A stretch of 64,000 bases of DNA from Zygnema cylindricum (Eukaryota; Streptophyta; Zygnematophyceae; Zygnematales; Zygnemataceae): assembly GCA_037447655.1 (NCBI GenBank), contig JBBHKE010000323.1, positions 62,001 through 126,000 of the forward strand. The letters are read 5' to 3'. This document shows, in pieces, positions 54,135 to 64,000 of the stretch. The notes under the pieces are model-generated. The model was not told the origin of the DNA. It saw only the letters and a list, made by a program, of their open reading frames with translations, and searched no databases. The translations under genes were made by a program, and so were the position numbers. Every line of letters starts with the position of its first letter. The first letter of the stretch is position 1.

Positions 54135-55096
54135 CTCCATTAAGCTATTTCTACCTCTTTCTTCCCCACTACCGTTTCCTGCATCATCATCCTTCACCGT
54201 GTCGCCATGTAGCGCGTCCTCAACGGCTCTTTATTCGGGTCCCTGTAGTCGCCTCGGAAGTGTCACAGCCACAACACCCGTCGTAATTGCTGAAGTGGCA
54301 GCCTCTAGCGCAGCGTCCTTCGACAACGCGACGCGGAGCACGCGACATCCAAACCTTCGCTCTCAAAGCAACACCTGTCCGTCTTCCCCTTCGCCGCCAC
54401 GTGGCAACTTGCGGTCCACACGGATCACGAGCACATCGTTCACATGCGTCACGCTGACATCATCAATCTCTGAGCCTGCCACATCCACTCGCAGTGTGAA
54501 ACCGAGGCGACCACATCCACCCGCATGAGAGGCTTGTTACACCTGTGACCCTTATCACGCTTCTCACTCTTTAAGAGTGTGTCTCCCCTCTTCGCATGTC
54601 AGCGCTTTTTGTGATACTCATCGTTGTCTTTGAAACATTTGCCTTTTCCCAGGTGTTCTGCAGGGTGACCGTCACGTCTTTTGTGACATTCTGAGACGAA
54701 AACCTCCATCCGTTCGGTTGTATTTCCTCCCTCTTTGTTGAAATCAATGTCTTCGAGTTTTCTCACTGTCTCGATATCGATAAGGGGCTTCCCTCGCCCT
54801 CCACGACGTTGATGTCGACCACGACTCCTGTGACATTTGTGACGCCCTTTTTCTCCTGTCCATCCTTTCTCCTTGCCATCAGTGAAAGTCTCTCTTACCG
54901 GCCATTCTGTCGGCTGTCGGCCTGTCGCCGTATCCTCTCCCTCCCTTCCTACACGCCTCAAGTGGCGCCACGCCCCGCGTCCATGGCCGCGTCTCCTCCC
55001 CCGTCCATCCGCACATTTCTTCACACGGCCATGGCTGCGAGAGGGAGAACCTATGTTTCCTCCTGGATGAGGAGAAGCGAGAGAGAGGGTTTCCAT
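54135..55096 (-). pseudogene. Hsp20-like gene copy 3, broken
   Basis: The METLSL start (55094-55096) and the basic N-terminal half are kept. A CGA-to-TGA change at 54599-54601 ends the frame after the HHKKR-equivalent motif (EYHKKR here). Further on, a 7-base deletion near 54497-54503 shifts the frame inside the alpha-crystallin domain (VASVGGYTL region). The TATA box has changed to AATAAAAAGG, though TTCTAGAA remains at 55359-55366. Its N-terminal half is nearly identical to copy 2, while the domain half differs from both others. Confidence 0.85.
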
Positions 55097-55640
55097 TGTG
55101 ATAGTGTCGGTTGCCGTTGTTTTTTTGTACCTTTTCCTGTTGAGCAGTAAGATGGAAATTGAGGAGAGAAGAGGGGAAGGAGGAGAGAGGAAAATTGAAA
55201 TGACGAGGTTTAGAATTGCTTGAATGGTGGCGGGTGGTGTCAGCTCTTTCTGAAAGAGTCGAGCAGCGGAAGTTGAGAATAACGAGTTTGAGGATACCTT
55301 TTTATTCACTAGGAGACAACCTGACTTGAGTTGTTTCCGTGGTTCTCAAGATAAGGAGTTCTAGAATTCCTGTTTTCGTTGTTGATTCCCTGACGCCTCA
55401 TTGGCCCACGGTACCGTTTGGTGCACGCTGTGAGCTGGTCGATGTGATCTGACGATTTCAATTCAAGGATGCTTCGCAAACACTTTTCCATGTCTCTGCT
55501 TGTAGCCTTGTAACGTGACACCTGCTAATCAATATCAATTTGCATGCGTATACGTCGAATGCGCGTATATCATTGATGAAACCTCGTATAGCATTTCCTT
55601 ACCTTGTTGCAGTTTTGCGCACTAATGGTGGCGTTCCATG

Positions 55641-57294
55641 AGTCAAAAAATGGGTTAGTTTACAAAAATCCGCGCCCATCCTTACTAAACCGTACCGCTT
55701 ATTTTGTTTTTATACGCGAAACAACATTACGGGGAATCTTACCAATACTCTCCGAAGGTCTGGGAGGTAACACTGACTGTCAGATATTCATTCGCGAGGC
55801 ATTCGCTTCATTTTTCTCTGTAGGTAACATTCCATTTGAGGTTGTCAGTTATAAAAAAAAAAAAAATTGCGACACGTAAGATGATCAAGATACGTGTCAC
55901 GATGGACAACCAACGAAAATCCACAAAATTTGCACATGATATGTACCTTCAAAATACAACCTAAAATAAAAAAAGTAATCTTGACACGCTCTTTCGTCGC
56001 GCTATTTCTGGTAGCGTTCTCACACTATTTCAGGCATAGAACTTTCATTATGTTCAAAAACAGGAACCTCCAAAATGAGCTGGCGTAGAAGAATGGCATC
56101 TGCAAAAAGTCCAAAACGTTATGTCGTTCTTCCAAAATTTCCAAATTCCCAATTAGCGTACACCACGCTAAATAATAGTATACGCTAATCAAACCTACAC
56201 GCTAATAGCGATTGGCGGTGTAGTTTATGTGGTGCCACTCAATTTAGAACATGTGGTTTACAAACTACGTGATGGCACATCAATTAACCTAGCCCGTAGA
56301 GTTGGTCGTACGATTACAGAATTTCGTGATGGAACTCTACCCTAAGAGCGTTGTTCCATTAGGCGGTCTCAATAAACGTCAAAAATTTGTTTACTGAAGC
56401 CATCGTTCCATTCTGTCGGGTCACTTTGATTGGTCCACCTAATAGATGAATACGTTTTTATAAATCTTCAAATAATCTTTGACAGCAAATTGTGACCACA
56501 TATTTGTACCAGCGAAGGTAAAAAGTGACTCGTACAACGTATTGAATAAAAGATGTACAGGCGAACGAAACTTAAGATTTGTAAAAGCGTACATATATGT
56601 CTGAATGGTTAATGGATGACAACAGAAACGTGAAACAATATCCAAAATAGAAGTATGGATTGTATTTTAGGTTTATTTTTTGAAAAAAGGGCACCGAATT
56701 AGCGTTATTTACTCTAATAGCGATTTGCGGTGTATAGTATACCTATAATCGCTATTAGAGTAAAGGAATAAATAGCGTAAAAAAAAATAGTGTTATTAAC
56801 GCTAATTGGGAAAAAAAAATCCAAAAAAAACATATATACTAATTAATCACTAACTCTAATTTGGGTTTTTTCAAAAAATAAATGTTCGCCGTATTGATGT
56901 CTTCACAAATATATGTATCTGTACAAAATCTGACAATTCGTATGCCAAAATTTGAATATTTCAGTTAGCGATTTTTTTCCCAGTGCACATTCACATGCGT
57001 GCGCAACTACATTAAATGACTTTTGTACATTTGTATTTCAAAAGTACATTTTGATGGAAAAAAATTTTCCGTACACCACACTATAAACATTACGGTGTAC
57101 TTCCGTTATTAACGCTGATTTAAAAAAACCCTAAAAGGCGTAAAGGAAAAAATAGAGTTATGGATTGTAATTTAGTTTTTTTTTTTTAAAGGGCATTGAA
57201 TTAGCGTTATATACTCTAATAGCGATTGGCGGTGTACTATACATGTATACTAAACTATTAAAATGGTTTACTCCGAAAACGCCAACAACATGTA
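55641..57294. other. AT-rich intergenic region with MITE-end motifs
   Basis: No gene. It holds several copies of the ACACCGCCAATCGCTATTAG motif (56196-56224, 56711-56740, 57205-57242), GCGTTATTAACGC-type stretches and poly-A runs, consistent with layered small DNA elements. No full element can be bounded with confidence. Confidence 0.45.
56711..56761. repeat. 15-bp perfect inverted repeat
   Basis: ACTCTAATAGCGATT (56711-56725) and its exact inverse AATCGCTATTAGAGT (56747-56761) enclose 21 bases with TGCGGTGTATAGTATAC. It looks like two MITE ends head to head, or a hairpin. Confidence 0.85.
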
Positions 57295-57430
57295 CTGAAA
57301 AAAAAGTCAAATGTTGGTTGAAATGCACATCAATTCAAAAATCAGGATGGTCTTGATGTTTGTTTTATGTAGCATCTACATCCGCATCTCCTCCTTATTC
57401 CATCCTCGGAGCTATTACCATTTGAGTTAG
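57295..57430 (-). pseudogene. Fragment of the duplicated gag relic
   Basis: It aligns with the left ends of the relics at 34890-35010 and 41000-41130 (TCAGGATG.TCTT..TG.TGTTT and GCATCTACATCCGCATCTCCTCC). It shows that the duplicated block extended past copy 3. Confidence 0.5.
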
Positions 57431-57484
57431 ACTGTGTCCCCGTGTACCAAAGTTAATGTTTTTATTCTGTCGTTTTCTTAAAAC

Positions 57485-58655
57485 CTTAGCGGTGTACTGC
57501 TTAAGTTATAAGTGTAAAAAGAAAGTGAAAAAATAGAAGTACAATTTGCGCAATCGTCAAACTTATAATGTACTAGATGTTATTGTCCTATGTTATTCGA
57601 CCCACAGCCACGTGAAGAAACGTCATTTTCAAACTTAATCTTAATGCAAATCCGCGATGTGTTTTAAATTACAATATCACGCTCCACAAATATTAAAACA
57701 AACTGGCACGTGTCAAAAGTTTTCAAAATTTTCATACAATTTTAGATGGTGAGGAAATGTACACGGTTCATTATATTTACACGATTCATCATGTTTTGTT
57801 CGTTTGCGTCACGCACAACGTGGAAAAGTCCACGATTTGATTTCTTTTGTCTGTTTGCATTTAGTACTGGTTTTTTTTTAAAGGGTCTCAAGGTTCATAT
57901 GCAATTTCACGAAAAGGTGAGAAATTTGTCAAAGAGCCACTCCAACTCGCACTCACCCTCTCTTCACTTTCACTATTTCAAATTTCATTATTTCACATTC
58001 TTTCACAAGGTGGCTTTATGCCAATCGGTACTGAGCGGGAAAAATGGTTAAATGACGTTTTTTTCCCATTGCGAGAGGTATTCAAACACTTCTGTCGCCT
58101 TAAATAAATATATTTGTAATCATTTTTGTTATGCTCTCTTCATTTAGGAAAAAGACGGTTATTAATTCGATTGTTTTCAACTGTTTCATGCAAAAATTTT
58201 ACCTCGTTTTTCCAAGGCTAATTTTTTCGAAAACAAATCATTTTTTTTGCTTAAAATTGGTTAAGTTATGCCACATTTAATCAATTGTGCAAATCGAGTA
58301 TTCTGAAACCAACTTTTTGTTTAAAAGCCACCTTCTTATTCTAATTAGAATGGGAAGACTGTACAAGAAAGTAAAAGGAAACGGCATTTCTTCAACCATG
58401 GACAACATTTATGACAATCATAGGGCTTGAACGTTAGACCTCCAAAATGTCACGCAAATACATGCGGCGTCACAAGTTATTTTGAAAAATACGGTGCGAC
58501 AACACAAATAGTAGACGTTGACAACCGTCATAGGTATTGTCGACGTATAAAATCGTGAAAGACGTAAGTATCAATTTCGTTTTAACGCATTCCAAAACTT
58601 GACAATTCTTCGTTATAACATACAGTAAGTTTGTTAAATTATAATTAGACGGAGA
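57485..58655 (+). repeat. Unclassified dispersed repeat R, copy 2
   Basis: It aligns with 22315-22990 in the same order, but has an extra ~430 bp at about 57925-58355 that copy 1 lacks. No protein frame is shared. Confidence 0.6.
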
Positions 58656-58689
58656 TACAGCCTCATGTCATGCCGCATTGTGTCGATTG

Positions 58690-58910
58690 CTCGCGCGCAC
58701 GCTATCATGCCGGCACGCGCGATATTCAGCGCGTGCGCACGATAAAATGCACGCACGCGCAGTATTTCTCACGCACGCGCGGTATTTTGCACGCACGCGC
58801 GGTATTATGCCTCACGCACGGTATTTCGCAGGCACGCGCGATTTTATGCATGCACGCGCGATTTGATGCACGCACGTTTGATTTTTGCGTTCGCACGTGT
58901 GAGTTTTCGT
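58690..58910 (+). repeat. 20-bp GC-rich minisatellite (GCACGCGCG units)
   Basis: About 11 units of roughly 20 bases built on GCACGCGCGGTATTTTGCAC, with length variants. Each unit has an alternating purine-pyrimidine CGCACGCGCG core. The open frame across it (58670-58933) is a by-product of the repeat. Confidence 0.88.
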
Positions 58911-59431
58911 CGGTTCATTTGTTTATGATGTGAACGCGATTTGCGTTCACGTACAATTAAATACATACTAATTCCGTGCGCATGTTTTGTCTGTTTCGTT
59001 TCAAGGTACACGATTTTGGAGTATCGACGCGGCGCGATTTTCGGGAATATTTCGGGCGATATGTTTCATTTCGTGCGACATGTTTTGTTCTTGCGTATGC
59101 ACGCAATTTTTTGAGTATCGACGTGCGGTATTGTTTGGCGCCAAATTGCGATTTCCGGTAGTATCGGCGACGCTTGGATACCTTTTATTTTTTAAGTCGC
59201 GAACCCATGTAGGTTCGCGCAAACATGTAGTTAGGGAGGGTTTTTACCCTCGGACGGTGGATTTTATCAGGCGTACGGCAGACGATGTTGGCAGCCTATT
59301 GGCCAACATCTTAAGTAGTTTCATGCATGTAAAGTAGGTTAGACGTAGGCTAATTTTGCTTAGGCCTAGCGTAGCTCTTACTTAGCCTAATTCTCAGACT
59401 TAGAGAATTTAGCTTTTGCACAAGAATTTTC
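58911..59431. other. Unassigned, moderately GC-rich
   Basis: No gene or known repeat. It includes GATGTTGGCAGCCTATTGGCCAACATC (59281-59307), a 9-bp inverted repeat that could be an LTR-like start; the second terminal repeat at 63495 does not contain it. Confidence 0.35.
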
Positions 59432-60571
59432 TCTTGGCAGCGGAGCTTTTCTCTTGCTCTCTCTCTCTCACCGATTGCTCATGCTTTCTCTTTCTTATTG
59501 CTAGCTAGCTATAGTGGCTAGATAGGTTAAGAATATTTGCCTTTGTTTCTGCCTCGTTTTTAATCCACACGGCTTCTGGCCAAGTCCGGAAGGTTTCCCT
59601 CCAAATTTGTCTTTTTGGCGATTGGTGAAGTGGAGGCTTGAGGTGTGGCATCTTCTGTCAAGCTGCGCCGTTCTCCGGACAGCTGGACGGTTTGTTTGAT
59701 TGTATTTATGTGTGTGGCATTTCGGTTTTCTTGGGAAAGTGTCATTTTCGGTTAATTCCGATTTTCTTGGTTTTGGTTGGAAGTGATTATTTTGCTTCGT
59801 TGCTTTCCTTTGAGATAACTCTTGTAGAGAATACGTGGAAGACCCGAGAGCCTAGTGGCTACCTCGTGGCTTAGTATTCTTGTCCAAAAGGTCTAACTTT
59901 TCAAAAGCACATATTTTAAAAAGTTTATTTATTTAAAATAAATTTAAAATATATAAAAAATAATATTACCTTTCATATTCAGTTTTTATTCTTGTTTTAG
60001 TCTTTCCATTTTCCTTCCACTTTATCTTTCGTTTTCTTTTTTGCTTCTCAGTTTGGTGTGAGAACAAAAATCTCAAAGAAAAAAATATATAAAAATACAT
60101 TATTTTCAATATATAATCCATCTTTTCATTTCTATGTTTTCTTCCACCTATTTTTGATTTGGTTTTTTCTCCTTGTTTTTCTTTCTACAAGTTTCATTCT
60201 ACTCTCTCTCTATTTTTGCTTTCGCTCTCAGTTTTGCCTTGGGAAAATATATTATAAAAATAATTTAATTTATAAATTTTATTTTATTAAAAAAAATAAA
60301 AAACACAGTTTGTTTTTGTTTTTTGTTTTATTCTTTCTTGCTTACAATCCTTGTCCTTATATCTTGTTGCCACTCTATTTCTAGTCTGCAGATTTAGGTC
60401 TGATTTTGTGTCAGATTTTTAGGGTTAATCTGCGGAATTAGGGTTTGGCCGCAGATTTTGGGTTTGGGCCGCAGATTTAGGGTTTGGGCAGATTTAGGGT
60501 TTACTTTTTGGAATTCTTAACCCTAGGTCAGCATATTACCATCACTTGGTCGTAAATTTTTCATTTTTGCA
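59432..60571 (+). repeat. 5' terminal repeat (LTR) of retroelement E
   Basis: 59432-59876 matches 63495-63936 almost base for base (TCTTGGCAGCGGAGC...TGGCTTAGTA). The LTR probably begins TGGCAGCGG. The end at ...TTTTTGCA (60571) is a proposal, based on the primer-site-like sequence that follows. An AT-rich stretch (59900-60380) and telomere-box repeats (60385-60520) lie inside. Confidence 0.5.
60385..60520 (+). repeat. GCAGATTTAGGGTTTGG repeats (telo-box-like)
   Basis: Four to five imperfect units of about 20 bases contain TTAGGGTTT, the plant telo-box sequence. They lie in the presumed leader part of element E. Confidence 0.75.
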
Positions 60572-60574
60572 GCG

Positions 60575-60585
60575 TGGTATTAGGG
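60575..60585 (+). other. Candidate primer-binding site of element E
   Basis: TGGTATTAGGG resembles the conventional initiator tRNA-Met 3'-end site (TGGTATCAGAG) with two differences. It lies three bases after the proposed LTR end. Confidence 0.35.
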
Positions 60586-60893
60586 TTTGGGAAACCTTTT
60601 TGCCCAATGTTACCGTACTTTGTGTTTTATTTTGAACTTTTCTCAATATTTCTTATCTTTTTTTCCTTTAGTGCAACTTCCTTTGCTGGCTAGTTGATGT
60701 TTGGTTTGTGGTGGATTTGATATTCTCTTTCTTTATCCTTTGCCAAATTTAATCATTCATAAAACCTAGCAAAGTAAAAATATATATTCTAAATATTAGA
60801 TTTGCACGAATTATAACATATAATTATCATTGCTGATACGCATACCCTAGCAGGATACTAATTGCCTGGGTGTTTAGTGGTGGTACTCGGTAC

Positions 60894-60945
60894 GATTATT
60901 CGGAACCGAGGCAGATCATGATTATTCGGAACCGAGGTAGATCAC
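60894..60945. repeat. 26-bp tandem duplication
   Basis: GATTATTCGGAACCGAGG plus (C/T)AGATCA(T/C), twice in a row, in the untranslated leader of element E. Confidence 0.9.
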
Positions 60946-61523
60946 GTTTCTAAGGACTTTGCAAAATCCGACTTGCTTCAACCAAGTCCGGTTAACTTTT
61001 AGTACTCACCAGAGTATTAAAAGTGTTTGTAAGTATCCCGATGCCTTGCGGGTACAAGAGCGTTACGATATAGTGTGAGCTCTCGTGTAGGGGATCGGTG
61101 TGGATCAGTTCTATTACGAACCTTTCTTTTTGAGCATTTGCATTTTCCCTGCTTTCCTTGCATGCTATCTGGCCGTGAGTGGCCTTGAGTTTCCTTGTGA
61201 CTATCTGGATTGGATTTTCATTCATAGATTTCGCCGTGGGTGGCATTGTTTAGACAATATTCTGTCTGTGCCGTTGTAGATCTGCACCAAAAGGTGCTTG
61301 GATAGTTCTATGTTTGTTTTTATAGATCTCGCCCTTCGGCCTTGCCCCATTGTTTGCAGGGTAGATGTTTTGGTATTCCGGCTTCTTGCTAGATTTGACC
61401 ACCGGGTCTTGATAGAGACTTCGTGTGTTAGCTTGTCTTGTGTGGTTTGGCCTTCCATTTTACGCACCTCGATTAGGCCGTTCCGTTCTTTCTTAGTCGT
61501 AATCGAGGGTTTTCTCTTCGTTT

Positions 61524-63016
61524 ATGCCCACGGATTGGGATATCTTACGTTATCAATCCGAATCAACTTGCAACACGACAGTTTTCCGTCCACCACAGTT
61601 AGATCTTTCTAGTTTTTCCGAGTCTACGAACGCACCAATTTCGGTTGCGACCTCTAGATCTCCATCAGTTCGGTCAGTATTGACCACAGTCTCACCATTA
61701 TCTTCAGTTTCCTCTAGGTCATACCTAGATAAAACCGAAGAAGACTTTCCAAAGGAAATCTTTTCTCATCCTCTTACATGTCAATTTCCGGTGAGTCCAA
61801 ATTTGGAACAACCGGTGTATCCTCCTTTTGACGACATGGCTTCCTCCTCAGAGGGATCTATGGGCAGGATGCAATTTTTTTTTTCCGGATTGAAGGATAC
61901 CATGTCCTTATCTCAATTCAGCATGCTTTATGACACAAAAATGACGGACTTAGCCTTCCGATATCAAGATCGGTTCGACCTTAGGGTCGCTTTCTCTCTC
62001 CTCGGTCGATACCTTCGCGGTTCGGCTCTCACTTTATACACACAGAAGTACGAGAGTATCTGTCAAATGACAGAGCATTATCCACCCTTTGCAGGACTTC
62101 CAGACGTTTCCGGCCAGGTAGAAATTCCCTACTATGCAGCTGTTCCTGCAGTATTGGACTTTAATGGGGATGAGCTATATCCAGCCAGCCCCGAGATTCC
62201 TCAGCAGTATGCTGTGGCTGCCCGTGGAGCAGTTCCAACTAGACCGAGAGGATTAATTCTTTTACGTGACCCGTTATCGGTCATGTTCGATCTTCTCCAA
62301 GATGAATATCGGATGCAAAATCCAGATCATGTTAAGGAGTTGATGAACTACAAACGTAGGCCGGGTGAGACTGCCCTTGCTTTACGAGTTATAATTGGAA
62401 ACCCTTCGGGAAGCATTACTGGACCTTATGTCCGATGCAGAGGCTGTCCAAAAATTCGTGGGAGAGTTTCCTCCTCAATCGAAAATATTCATTCAGACTC
62501 ATCTCAGTCAAACATACGGGCTGAAATTTACCTTTAAGCAAGCGGCTGAATATGCGGTTAGGTATGAGATGCAATCGTCGTGGTGGGATGCCCATGACAA
62601 TCCCGAATCTCAAGGAAACCAATTTGACCAATCCTCACCACCTCCGAGGAACCCGTGGCTTTCTAATAGGTCTCGAAAGACGTCGACCATGGGAAATCCG
62701 CCATTTAATTCCGAGGACCGATTATGTTTCTGATGTGGAAACCCGGGCACGATGCCTTCATGTGCCTGGATAAGTCAGCCAAATGCACCCATTACAACCA
62801 GGAAGGACATTATGTCCAGTGTTGCCATGTTAATGACCCTAATTTCGCATATCAGAATCACATTCAAAACGGTGGAATTCCTGCCCGTTCCGCCAAGCTG
62901 GTCATTCCTCTTATGGAGACAGAGAAAGAGGCGACTCCGCCTAAAATCCTCACATCATTTTCTTGGACAATGCTCGAAATTCTTTCTCTGTTAATGGTGT
63001 TACTCTTTCTTTCCCT
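61524..63016 (+). pseudogene. gag: Gag of retroelement E (gypsy-like), frameshifted
   Basis: The frame opens at MPTDWDILRYQ and stays open for about 290 codons. A Ser-rich N-terminus is followed by a capsid-like part (FFFSGLKDTMSLSQFSMLYD, then DEYRMQNPDHVKELMNYKRR). A one-base frameshift near 62390 moves the continuation (LREALLDLMSDAEAV, FKQAAEYAVRYEM) to another frame. Two zinc knuckles follow near 62730 (CGNPGHDAFMC, with a stop after the first Cys-Phe) and 62785 (CTHYNQEGHYVQC, the second Cys changed to Tyr). The domain order and helices suggest a Ty3/gypsy-type Gag; that assignment is tentative. Protease, RT and integrase are absent: the sequence changes to an antisense copia fragment at about 63017. 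Confidence 0.65.
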
Positions 63017-63494
63017 GCATATACCTCTTCCCCCTAACCGATGGTACTCTTGTTGGTCCCCAGATATCTGTGTGGACCAGATCTAGTACTTTCTCTCCTC
63101 TATATGTGGTAGTTTTGGGAAAGGGAAGTTTGTGAGCCTTGCTTTGGACACAGCCACTACAATCATCCATCATTTCATTATCCCCAAACTGAATGTCTTC
63201 CCCTAAACCCAGTTTTTTTTTTTCCCTCAGCCTATCAAAATGCACATGTCCCAAACGCTTATACCAGATCATCAAGCTCGGGACACCACCATCGTAAGCA
63301 ATTTTTTTTGTCATTACTCAGGTTAAGCCTAAACATTCCTTGGCTACCCGTATCTGCTGTGAAGTAGACTTGATCTCCATACTTAGCTGTAAAGACTCCC
63401 TTTCCAGTGAAAGTATCAAAATCCTTGTCATCTAATACAGAAGTAGACAAAAGATTCTTACTCAACTGAGGAATGTATTGGACATCTGAGAAGG
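63017..63494 (-). pseudogene. Antisense copia pre-integrase/integrase fragment
   Basis: The minus strand reads from TFSDVQYIPQLSKNLLS (near 63490) through GVFTAKYGDQVYF and the zinc-binding WYKRLGHVHFDRL to CSGCVQSKAHKLPFPK and LVHTDIWGP (near 63080). It aligns along its length with the A polyproteins but is not one of the copies here. It has one frame change near 63300. Both ends are abrupt, so it is a fragment caught between the E gag and the second E terminal repeat. Confidence 0.82.
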
Positions 63495-64000
63495 TCTTGG
63501 CAGCGGAGCTTTTCTCTTGCTCTCTCTCTCACCAATTGCTCATGCTTTCTCTTTCTTATTGCTAGCTAGCTATAGTGGCTAGATAGGTTAATAATATTTG
63601 CCTTTGTTTCTGCCTCGTTTTTAATCCACACGGCTTTGGCCAAGTCCGGAAGGTTTCCCTCCAAATTTGTTTTTTTCGCGATTGGTGGAGTGGAGGCTTG
63701 AGGTGTGGCATCTTCTGTCAAGCTGCGCCATTCTCCGGACAGCTGGACGGTTTGTTTGGTTGTATTTATGTGTGTGGCATTTCGGTTTTCTTTGGAAAGT
63801 GTCATTTTTTGTTAATTCCGATTTTTTTGGTTTTGGTTGGAAGTGATTATTTTGCTTCATTGCTTTCCTTTGAGATAACTCTTGTAGAGAATACGTGGAA
63901 GACCCGAGAGCCTAGTGGCTATCTCGTGACTTAGTATAGGATTATTGGGTCCACTTCACTCTAGGGGAGTATTCTTCCCCTTCTCTCTTTGAGTCATTTT
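63495..64000 (+). repeat. Second terminal repeat of element E, cut by window end
   Basis: 63495-63936 matches 59432-59876 with few differences. After TTAGTA it has about 35 bases (TAGGATTATTGGGTCCACTT and on) missing from the first copy. It would be the 3' LTR and continues beyond the window. Confidence 0.7.

Larger units (their letters stand above)
53221..55640 (-). repeat. Segmental duplication unit, copy 3
   Basis: It matches copies 1 and 2 from the CTTTTCAAAGGCATGCAA block to the promoter region. Copy 3 is the most diverged. It contains a 34-bp tandem duplication at 53453-53520 that the others lack. Confidence 0.85.

Noticed and set aside
58987-59337. 116-codon frame at 58987-59337 as a gene
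   Set aside because: Overlapping frames on both strands, no domain, and extension of the GC-rich minisatellite context. There is no support beyond length.

Overview
The window looks like a repeat-rich stretch of a land-plant nuclear genome. It holds plant-type Ty1/copia retrotransposons, a Helitron-like element, MITE-like repeats, minisatellites, part of an intron-containing GDSL esterase gene of plant type, and small-heat-shock-like genes with TATA boxes. Nothing in it is prokaryotic or organellar. The sequence alone does not fix the plant group.

Layout. 1-2597: 3' part of a copia element (family A). 2818-7192: a copia element on the minus strand (family B) with 1193-bp LTRs, a perfect 5-bp target duplication and only gag left. 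7193-8391: a MITE and a dispersed repeat. 8392-21766: a terminal-inverted-repeat element split by a tandem family-A array (LTR-internal-LTR-internal-LTR, 8594-21143); the middle LTR itself holds a solo LTR. 21767-26900: decayed sequence and dispersed repeats. 26904-28212: a probable non-autonomous Helitron carrying a 47-bp minisatellite. 29366-30635: the last two exons of a GDSL esterase/lipase gene. 32186-57430: three copies of a segment with a gene for an alpha-crystallin (Hsp20-like) protein, two of them linked to an old copia gag relic. Copies 1 and 2 of the gene are open, copy 3 is broken. Copy 3's segment also took two copia insertions (C, 41717-46150; D, 47463-53220), each with target duplications. 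57450-58910: a second copy of an unclassified repeat and a GC-rich 20-bp minisatellite. 59432-64000: a retroelement with a gypsy-like gag that runs into an antisense copia integrase fragment and then a second terminal repeat, cut by the window end.

How it fits together. Most coding sequence here is decayed retroelement. The distinctive theme is that families A, B and D share a primer-binding site complementary to the anticodon arm of initiator tRNA-Met (half-tRNA priming, as in Drosophila copia and Ty5). That site lies inside gag, whose start codon lies in the 5' LTR, so the terminal repeat, the primer site and the Gag N-terminus overlap. Most of these LTRs also carry an antisense tRNA-like module. 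Probable host genes are two open Hsp20-like copies, one broken copy and the GDSL fragment. Similarity between the Hsp20-like copies switches partner along the gene, which suggests gene conversion.
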